A stretch of 5,150 nucleotides of DNA from DATBMY01 sp036554605 (lineage in GTDB: Bacteria; Acidobacteriota; Blastocatellia; UBA7656), in the NCBI GenBank assembly GCA_036554605.1, contig DATBMY010000491.1:1-5150 (forward strand), written 5' to 3'. Under the pieces are notes generated by a model. That model made no database searches. It had not been told where the DNA came from and worked only from the letters and a program-made list of their open reading frames with translations. This document shows, one piece after another, positions 1 to 5,150 of this stretch (its first letter is position 1; every line of letters begins with the position of its first letter). A program made the translations under genes and the position numbers.

Positions 1-206
1 GTTTAAAGCCTGAGTTATTACGCTGAGGTTAAGCCCACACGACTTACAAAACTTCGCCCCATCGTTTGCTTGTGTTGAACAGCCAGGGCAGTACATTTAT
101 CCTATGCTCCATTGACGAAAGGGTTGAGATCAGGGGGGGCAGGGACTCAGACCTGACTGAACCGGACCAACCTGCGAGAGCAACACGCGCAGTATAGCAT
201 GAAAGG
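1..206. other. Intergenic region with no gene recognised
   Basis: I see no supported gene here. All three forward frames close within the first 26 bases, so at most the last few codons of an upstream gene could be present, and none is recognisable. A 60-codon reverse-strand open frame (44-226) has no recognisable motif and overlaps the promoter of the next gene, so I do not call it. There is a run of seven G at about 134-140. I found no tRNA-like fold, no CRISPR-like repeat and no hairpin followed by a T-run that would serve as a terminator. Confidence 0.6.
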
Positions 207-236
207 TTGACGCTCTCTACAGTCAATCGCTACACT
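207..236 (+). promoter_or_regulatory. Probable sigma70-type promoter of the operon
   Basis: A -35 box TTGACG (207-212, five of six consensus bases) is followed after 18 bases by a -10 box TACACT (231-236, four of six). Transcription would start near 243, leaving a leader of about 26 bases that carries the ribosome binding site. It is the best match to a housekeeping promoter in the upstream region and is correctly placed for the first gene. An inverted repeat TTGAC-N10-GTCAA (207-211 and 222-226) overlaps the -35 box and spacer and could be an operator. The call rests on base matching only, and the consensus may differ in this phylum. Confidence 0.5.
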
Positions 237-256
237 CGATTAAAAGCCGTATTTTC

Positions 257-261
257 GGAGG
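257..261 (+). promoter_or_regulatory. Ribosome binding site that fixes a GTG start
   Basis: GGAGG lies 7 bases ahead of the GTG at 269. This ideal spacing, plus the signal peptide that begins directly at that codon, decides the start of the M16-family gene. Confidence 0.75.
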
Positions 262-268
262 TTTTTCG

Positions 269-1645
269 GTGATCAAAAGAGTGGCGCTGGTCTTGTCGGT
301 TGTATCTCTTTTTTGCGGCGGCGCGCCCCTGGGGCCGGGCAGAGCGGCGGCACAGACAAACGGCGCAAGGCAAACATCACCCTTCGTACTACCCATCGTC
401 AAGCGCGATTCGCTTTTAAATGGCCTGCAAATAATAATCCTCGAACAGCCCGGGAGCGGGAGGGTATCGACCCACCTGCGTATAGGAAGCGGAGCGATGT
501 TCGACCTGGCGGGCAAGGGGGGGCTCGCGAACGTCACCGCCAGGATGCTCCTGCGCGGAAGCTCCGGCCTCGCGCCCTCGGGGCTTGCAAATCTTGCCGA
601 AGAGACGGGGTTGAGCGTCGATATCGCGGCGGGCTGGGACTCTACCGACCTGAAGGTGAGCGGCCCGGCAAGCGAGCTCGAGACGATTCTCGACTTGATA
701 GGCAGGCTGGTAATATCTCCGACCTTCGATCAAAAGGAACTCGATACGCTCAAGACATCTTTGATAAGCGATCTCAAAGCGGCGCCCGCGCAAGACAAAG
801 AGACTGTGCGACGAACCGCGATCGAGAGCGTTTACGGAAGCCACCCCTACGGCAGGCCGTGGCGGGGAACGGTCGAGTCGCTGACCGCGATAACGCGGCC
901 GGACCTGACTTATTACCACAACAAGTTTTATCTGGCGAACATCTCGCACCTTGTAATAGCCGGGGACGCTACGCTCGACCAGGTGACGAAGCTGGCACGC
1001 TCGAAGCTCGGGCCCTGGAAGAAGGGCGACCGGGTTCCCGCTACCTTTCGGCCGCCCGAGCCTGCCGTGTCGCGCCGCCTCATCTTGATAAATCGCGCGG
1101 ACTCGACCGTGGGGATGGCGGCGATAGCACAGATCGGGTACTCAAGACGCGCGGATGATTATTATGCCGCCGCCGTCATGACGGAGCTTTTAAAAGAGAC
1201 GGTCAAGGCGCCGGGCGCGAGCGTCGAGGTAGAGGCCAATCCGCGGGTGCTGGCCGGCCCGCTCGTAATAAGCGCGAGCGCGCCTCAGGAGCAGATCGCC
1301 GCCGTCGTCGAAAGCATCCTGAATGAGGTCGGCAGGTTTCAAAGTGGCGGCATGCCTCCGGAAAAGATCGAAGCCGCTAAAACGCGTCTCGTATCGCAAA
1401 TGGCCGAGCGGCTTCGGGCCAATGAGGGATCGGCGGAGGTTATACTTGAAATCGAGCTTTATGAGCTGGGCCGGGATTACCTTTTGAATTACGCGACGCG
1501 CATCAACGCCGTCACGCCGGCCGACCTGCAGAAAGCGGCGCAGTCTTATCTGAAGCCGCAGTCGGTCGCAATCGCGGTTGCCGCCACGGAGGAAAAAGTG
1601 AAAGAGGGCTTAAAGAAGCTGGGGCCTGTCAGCGTGATGAAGTAG
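269..1645 (+). CDS. Exported M16-family peptidase homologue, catalytic zinc motif lost
   Basis: This 458-residue protein has the length and fold signature of single-unit M16B (PqqL/insulinase-like) proteins. Residues 1-28 are a type I signal peptide: KR at 3-4, a hydrophobic core, and AAA before Q29. C16 follows SLF, which is a poor lipobox. The first half-domain keeps the family landmarks HPYGRPWRGT (192-201), the following TRPDL with its YY-NKFY segment, and VIAGD (229-233). Where active members have HxxEH, in the context GLAHFLEHM, this protein reads GLANVTARM (85-93). Both histidines and the glutamate are therefore replaced (N88, A91, R92), and no clear distal zinc-binding Glu is visible near 165-170. 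The second half (about 265-458) keeps YELGRDYLLNYATRINAVTPADL but lacks the usual glycine-rich, SRL and REkrGLAY stretch after residue 308. I infer a periplasmic or extracytoplasmic pseudopeptidase, possibly the partner of an active M16 subunit encoded elsewhere. The family assignment is firm; the role is unknown. The start is GTG with a good Shine-Dalgarno sequence. Confidence 0.88.
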   Translation: MIKRVALVLSVVSLFCGGAPLGPGRAAAQTNGARQTSPFVLPIVKRDSLLNGLQIIILEQPGSGRVSTHLRIGSGAMFDLAGKGGLANVTARMLLRGSSGLAPSGLANLAEETGLSVDIAAGWDSTDLKVSGPASELETILDLIGRLVISPTFDQKELDTLKTSLISDLKAAPAQDKETVRRTAIESVYGSHPYGRPWRGTVESLTAITRPDLTYYHNKFYLANISHLVIAGDATLDQVTKLARSKLGPWKKGDRVPATFRPPEPAVSRRLILINRADSTVGMAAIAQIGYSRRADDYYAAAVMTELLKETVKAPGASVEVEANPRVLAGPLVISASAPQEQIAAVVESILNEVGRFQSGGMPPEKIEAAKTRLVSQMAERLRANEGSAEVILEIELYELGRDYLLNYATRINAVTPADLQKAAQSYLKPQSVAIAVAATEEKVKEGLKKLGPVSVMK

Positions 1646-2365
1646 ATGGGATCGACCGAGATAAACAACTTCCAGGCGGGCAAGGGAGCGCGCGTCCGAT
1701 CGATGTTCGCCGAGATTGCCCCACGTTACGACTTCCTCAACCACGCGCTTTCGTTCAACGTCGACAAGCGTTGGAGACGTTTCGTTCTGAAGAAAGTAGG
1801 CGAGCGGCTCAGGCAGAGCGGGGCAAGAGCGCTCGATCTTTGCTGCGGCACCGCCGATTTATCATTGGAGCTGGGAGGCGCGGCGGAGACAATAGGTTTG
1901 GACTTCTGCCATCCGATGCTAAAGATCGGGCTTGAGAAAGTCCGGCGCGCACGACTGCCTGTGACGCTTGTAGAGGGCGATGCGTTAAGGGTGCCGCTGC
2001 CGGACGACTCATTCGACGTAGTGACAATCGCATTCGGGCTGCGGAACCTCGAGAGCATCGAGGGAGGGCTTCGCGAGATACACCGGCTCTTAAAGACCGG
2101 GGGCAGAGCGGCGGTGCTCGAGTTTTCGAAGCCGCGCGTGCCGGTTCTCAAGACCGCGTTCGGCTTCTATTTTTCGCGAATACTGCCCAGAATCGGGAAC
2201 GCGATTTCCGGATCGAGTTTTGCGTATCAATATCTTCCTGAATCGGTCGAGAGCTTTCCCGATCAGGAGCGGCTATCAAATCTTATGCGCGAAGTTGGTT
2301 TTTCAAATGTCAGATATTACAATCTATTCGGAGGCGTAGCGGCGGTGCACGTCGGGGATAAATAG
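1646..2365 (+). CDS. ubiE: Demethylmenaquinone / ubiquinone C-methyltransferase (MenG/UbiE)
   Basis: This 239-residue class I SAM-dependent methyltransferase is close to the usual family length of about 230-250. Known family members transfer a methyl group from SAM to the quinone ring, converting demethylmenaquinone to menaquinone and, in ubiquinone makers, a ubiquinone precursor. They act in the cytosol at the membrane face. Visible motifs are the N-terminal VRSMFAEIAPRYDFLN (17-32), SAM motif I DLCCGTADLS (64-73), GLDF with acidic D86, EGDA (110-113), FGLRN (130-134), EFSKP (159-163), and the UbiE signature YLPESVESFPDQE (196-208) with a C-terminal GGVAAVHVG. The ATG abuts the TAG of the M16 gene in the same frame and has no clear Shine-Dalgarno sequence, so translation is probably coupled. 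A start at Met20 would cut the conserved N-terminal motif. Menaquinone is the likelier product (symbol menG), but the sequence alone cannot separate the two activities. Confidence 0.95.
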   Translation: MGSTEINNFQAGKGARVRSMFAEIAPRYDFLNHALSFNVDKRWRRFVLKKVGERLRQSGARALDLCCGTADLSLELGGAAETIGLDFCHPMLKIGLEKVRRARLPVTLVEGDALRVPLPDDSFDVVTIAFGLRNLESIEGGLREIHRLLKTGGRAAVLEFSKPRVPVLKTAFGFYFSRILPRIGNAISGSSFAYQYLPESVESFPDQERLSNLMREVGFSNVRYYNLFGGVAAVHVGDK

Positions 2366-2400
2366 ATAAGTAGAAATATTGAGTTCCGCCGCGCGCGACG

Positions 2401-2406
2401 AGGAGG
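2401..2406 (+). promoter_or_regulatory. Strong but closely spaced ribosome binding site of tldD
   Basis: AGGAGG sits only 3 bases before the ATG at 2410, closer than the usual 5-9. I keep this ATG because it gives the normal TldD N-terminus and no alternative start with better spacing is near. The rest of the 44-base spacer after the methyltransferase (2366-2409) is AT-rich and then GC-rich. It shows no convincing promoter boxes or terminator hairpin, so read-through from upstream is expected. Confidence 0.6.
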
Positions 2407-2409
2407 GTC

Positions 2410-3840
2410 ATGGAGGCGATTAAATTCTTTTTCGACCGTTTTGGCCTTACGGCGAGTGACATTGACAAGCTACTGGCGACGGCGTTGCGGCGAGGCGGCG
2501 ATTACGCGGACCTCTATTTCGAATACAGAATCGCAAACAGCATCAACTTTGAAGAGCGCATAGTAAAATCAACATCAAAATCTGTGATACGGGGTGTCGG
2601 GGTGCGGGTAGTCATAGGCGACAAGACCGGCTACGCATACACGGACGAGATAGCCTTCGACGCCATAAGCCGGGCCGCCGAAACGGCGAGCCACATCGCG
2701 CGCTCGGGTGGGATGAGCGAACTCGTAGGGGTTAACGCCACGCCCAACCGGCATAACCTTTATGATGTAGAGTCGCCCGTCTCCTCGGTGGAGCTTGCGC
2801 GCAAGATATCGCTTATGGAGGGGGCTGACCGGGTGGCCCGCGCCCACGACAGCCGCATACGCGAAGTGCAGTCGAGCGTTGCCGACGAGATGAAGTACGT
2901 ATTGATCGCGACGTCGGATGGAAGGCTTGTAGGCGACGTTCAGCCGCTCGCGCGTTTTTCGATCTCGTGCATAGCCGACGACGACGGCAATCTACAGGTT
3001 GGGCGCGCAGGCGGCGGCGGTCGCGTCGGGATAGACTTTTTCGAGGACGGAGAGACAATAAAAGGATTCGGGATAGAGGCCGCGCGGCAGGCGATCATAC
3101 AGCTTGAGGCGATTGACGCGCCGGCGGGGAAGATGGAGGTAGTGCTAGGGCCGGGCTGGCCCGGGATATTGCTGCACGAGGCGGTCGGCCACGGACTAGA
3201 GCTCGATTTCAACCGCAAGCAGACTTCGGCATTCACCGGGTTGATCGGCCAGCAGGTGGCCTCCGATTTATGCACGGTCGTAGATGACGGCACGATACCG
3301 GACCGCCGCGGCTCGCTCAATGTTGACGACGAGGGGCACCCGACCGAAAGGACCGTGCTTATAGAGAACGGTATTTTACGCGCCTACCTGAGCGATTATC
3401 TCAACGCCGGACTGATGAAATCGCGCCGCACCGGAAACGGCCGCCGGCAGAGCTACAAGCACATGCCGCTGCCGCGCATGACGAACACCTTTATGCTTGC
3501 GGGCGAAGACTCGAAGGAGGAGATCATTCGCTCGGTCAAGCGCGGGTTGTACGCCGTACAGTTCGGCGGCGGGCAGGTCGACATAACAAGTGGAGAGTTC
3601 GCCTTTACCGCGTCGGAAGCATTCCTGATCGAAGACGGGAGAGTGACCGCTCCGGTGAAAGGGGCGACGCTCAGAGGGAACGGGCCAGAGGCTCTAAAAC
3701 ACGTTTCCGCGATAGCCAACGACCTCGAGCTCGATCCCGGCGTAGGCATATGCGGCAAGGATGGGCAGAGCATCCCGGTGGGTGTCGGGCTGCCTACGAT
3801 CAAGATAAGCGAGATGACGGTAGGCGGCACGCAGAAATAA
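2410..3840 (+). CDS. tldD: Metalloprotease TldD, catalytic subunit of TldD/TldE
   Basis: This 476-residue protein is near the usual TldD length of about 480 (U62 peptidase, PmbA/TldD family). In characterised bacteria, TldD pairs with TldE to form a cytosolic zinc peptidase. That enzyme trims unfolded or leader peptides, including the microcin B17 precursor, and degrades the CcdA antitoxin. The N-terminal domain (about 1-200) has the family pattern of ERIVKSTSKSVIRGVGVRV followed by GYAYTDE. The active site HEAVGH (256-261) gives H256, E257 and H261, in the context PGWPGILLHEAVGHGLELDF. The C-terminal GICGKDGQSIPVGVG segment supplies C448, the probable third zinc ligand. Other hallmarks are DRRGSLNVDDEG, SDYLNAGLM, the RMTNTFM stretch, GGGQVD and GNGPEAL. 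All key residues are present, so it should be active. tldE follows after 4 bases. The natural substrate here is unknown. Confidence 0.96.
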   Translation: MEAIKFFFDRFGLTASDIDKLLATALRRGGDYADLYFEYRIANSINFEERIVKSTSKSVIRGVGVRVVIGDKTGYAYTDEIAFDAISRAAETASHIARSGGMSELVGVNATPNRHNLYDVESPVSSVELARKISLMEGADRVARAHDSRIREVQSSVADEMKYVLIATSDGRLVGDVQPLARFSISCIADDDGNLQVGRAGGGGRVGIDFFEDGETIKGFGIEAARQAIIQLEAIDAPAGKMEVVLGPGWPGILLHEAVGHGLELDFNRKQTSAFTGLIGQQVASDLCTVVDDGTIPDRRGSLNVDDEGHPTERTVLIENGILRAYLSDYLNAGLMKSRRTGNGRRQSYKHMPLPRMTNTFMLAGEDSKEEIIRSVKRGLYAVQFGGGQVDITSGEFAFTASEAFLIEDGRVTAPVKGATLRGNGPEALKHVSAIANDLELDPGVGICGKDGQSIPVGVGLPTIKISEMTVGGTQK

Positions 3841-3844
3841 GAGC

Positions 3845-5150
3845 ATGAGATTTGACCTGTCGAAAGAATCCGCGAGTGAGATTGCCGCGCTGGCAACGAG
3901 GCAGGGCGCAAGCGCGGCCGAGGTGGTAATCAGAAAACGGACAGAGTTTTCCGTCGGAGTCAGACTCGGAGAGGTTGAGACGTTAAAGGAATCGACCGAC
4001 CAGGGGATCGGGCTGCGGGTGCTGATAGAAGGGAGGCAGGCATCGGTCTCGGGCTCGGACATGTCACGGCAGGCGGTCGAGACGCTCATCAGCGAAGCGA
4101 TCGAGCTTGCGAGGGCGACTTCGCCGGACGATACGGCGGGCCTGCCCGACCCGGCTGAGTTTGCGCGCGAGGTCAAAGATCTCGACCTGTTCGATCCTGA
4201 GATAGAGAGATTGTCGACGGAAACAAAGATCGAGATGGCGCTACGGGCCGAGAGGGCCGCCAAGGAGTACAGTTCGCAGATAACCAATTTCGACGGCGGA
4301 GGGTTCGATTCCGGAACAGGCATCTCCATACTGGCCAACTCGCTGGGATTTGCGGGCGAATACAGGGGGACGTCCTGCTCGATCGTTTCGGTCCCGGTCG
4401 CGTCGGATGGGAACCGAAAGCAGCGTGATTACTGGTATGACGTGCGACGAAAGCTAAACCAGCTGGGCACGCCGGAAGAGATCGGGCGAATGGCCGCGAT
4501 GCGAGCCCTACGCAAGCTGGGCAGCCGCGCGGTACCCACGCAGAAGGTCCCGGTGGTCTTTGAGCCCAACGTGGCCCGCGACCTTGTCGGAGATCTTTTT
4601 AGCGCCGCCTCGGGCGAGGCGTTATTCAGGAAGGCAAGCTTTCTGGTTGGGCAGCTGGGCGAAAAGGTGGCGTCGGAGCGATTGTCGGTCATCGACGATG
4701 GGTTGATGCCGGGGCTGCTCGGATCGAGACCGTTTGACGGCGAAGGGCTTCCAACCCGGCGCACAGTAGTGATTAGAAGCGGAGTGCTCGAAAATTACCT
4801 TCTGAATACATATACGGCGCGCAAGCTAGGGCTGAAGTCGACGGGGAACGCCGGGAGAGGGCTTGTGGGCGCGCCGACGGTCGACTCGGGGAACCTGTAT
4901 ATAGAGCCCGGCAAGCATACTCCCGAAGATATAATCAAGAGCATAAGCAAAGGATTTCTGGTCACGGAGCTTATAGGGTTCGGCGTCAATATTGTAACCG
5001 GAGATTACTCGCGATCGGCCTCCGGGATATGGATTGAGAATGGCGAGCCGGCATTTCCGGTGCAGGGCGTCACGATCGCGGGCAATCTCAAAGATATGCT
5101 CAACTCGATTGAGATGGTAGGCAACGACCTGGATTTTCGCGGTGGGCGCG
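3845..5150 (+). CDS. tldE: TldE (PmbA), non-catalytic subunit of TldD/TldE, 3'-truncated by the window edge
   Basis: An open frame starts at ATG 3845, four bases after the tldD stop, and stays open for 435 codons to the right edge. TldE of enterobacteria is about 450 residues, so roughly 15-20 C-terminal residues are missing, a result of the window end and not of mutation. Family landmarks are STDQGIGLRVL (50-60), FDGEGLPTRRT (297-306), YTARKLGLKSTGNAG (323-337), TELIGFGVNIVTGDYSR (374-390), SASGIWIENGE (391-401), TIAGNLKDM (410-418) and VGNDL (425-429). Where TldD carries HEAVGH, this protein has NVARDLVGD (242-250), with no HExxxH. That is the known state of TldE, which shapes the substrate tunnel but does not bind catalytic zinc. 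The start lacks a good Shine-Dalgarno sequence, so translation is probably coupled to tldD, giving matched amounts of both subunits. The gene is also called pmbA. Confidence 0.95.
   Translation, partial: MRFDLSKESASEIAALATRQGASAAEVVIRKRTEFSVGVRLGEVETLKESTDQGIGLRVLIEGRQASVSGSDMSRQAVETLISEAIELARATSPDDTAGLPDPAEFAREVKDLDLFDPEIERLSTETKIEMALRAERAAKEYSSQITNFDGGGFDSGTGISILANSLGFAGEYRGTSCSIVSVPVASDGNRKQRDYWYDVRRKLNQLGTPEEIGRMAAMRALRKLGSRAVPTQKVPVVFEPNVARDLVGDLFSAASGEALFRKASFLVGQLGEKVASERLSVIDDGLMPGLLGSRPFDGEGLPTRRTVVIRSGVLENYLLNTYTARKLGLKSTGNAGRGLVGAPTVDSGNLYIEPGKHTPEDIIKSISKGFLVTELIGFGVNIVTGDYSRSASGIWIENGEPAFPVQGVTIAGNLKDMLNSIEMVGNDLDFRGGR

Noticed and set aside
75..103. A second possible promoter, TTGAAC-N17-TATCCT
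   Set aside because: Each box matches only four of six consensus bases and it lies about 165 bases from the first gene. The promoter at 207-236 fits better, though a minor role cannot be excluded.
138..178. GCAGG and CCTGC complementary arms as a possible terminator for an upstream gene
   Set aside because: The stem is only 5 bp with a loop of about 30 bases, and no T-run follows it.
44..226. A 60-codon reverse-strand open frame in the upstream region
   Set aside because: It has no family resemblance and its start overlaps the predicted promoter. Nothing beyond the absence of stops supports it.
416..949. A 177-codon reverse-strand open frame
   Set aside because: It is antisense to the M16-family gene, with arginine-rich composition and no recognisable motif.
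313..1158. A 281-codon forward open frame inside the M16-family gene
   Set aside because: It is an out-of-frame shadow rich in R, G and A, with no domain motif. The overlapping frame has a signal peptide, a ribosome binding site and M16 landmarks.
3694..4338. A 214-codon reverse-strand open frame across the tldD/tldE junction
   Set aside because: It is serine-rich low-complexity translation antisense to two strongly recognised genes, as expected in GC-rich DNA.
269..5150. A RiPP (modified peptide) biosynthesis cluster, suggested by M16 plus TldD/TldE
   Set aside because: No precursor peptide, radical SAM, cyclodehydratase or transporter gene is present. The M16 protein is exported and lacks its catalytic site, and menG does not belong to such clusters.
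1..5150. Mobile elements, CRISPR arrays, tRNA or rRNA genes
   Set aside because: I saw no terminal inverted repeats, transposase motifs, regularly spaced repeats or RNA gene signatures on either strand.

Overview
The window holds four genes on the + strand that look like one transcription unit. In order they are an M16-family (insulinase/PqqL-like) secreted protein that has lost its zinc site, a MenG/UbiE quinone C-methyltransferase, TldD, and TldE (PmbA). The last gene runs off the right edge. All are separated by small gaps (0, 44 and 4 nt). A sigma70-type promoter and a good Shine-Dalgarno sequence lie just ahead of the first gene. The DNA is visibly GC-rich and uses AGG, AGA and ATA codons freely. 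Together with a single menaquinone-type methyltransferase and a TldD/TldE pair, this suggests a free-living, respiring bacterium. A deep-branching soil or thermal group such as Acidobacteriota is my guess, but nothing here proves the phylum.

Layout: 1-268 is non-coding as far as I can see. It carries the likely promoter (207-236) and the ribosome binding site (257-261). The region 269-1645 encodes the exported M16 pseudopeptidase. The region 1646-2365 encodes MenG/UbiE, whose ATG directly follows the previous stop codon in the same frame. A 44-nt spacer ends in AGGAGG close to the tldD start. The region 2410-3840 is full-length tldD with an intact HExxxH motif. The region 3845-5150 is tldE, missing roughly the last 15-20 codons.

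How they work together: TldD and TldE are expected to form one heteromeric metallopeptidase in which only TldD binds zinc, and their near-contiguous arrangement fits co-translation. The methyltransferase makes the last step of menaquinone (or a step of ubiquinone) and has no obvious mechanistic link to the peptidase. The M16 protein is exported and most likely non-catalytic. It may be a partner or scaffold for an active M16 subunit outside the window.

I did not find a clearly new biological system. The items most worth checking are the doubly degenerate M16 protein, the in-frame TAG|ATG junction, and the inverted repeat inside the promoter.
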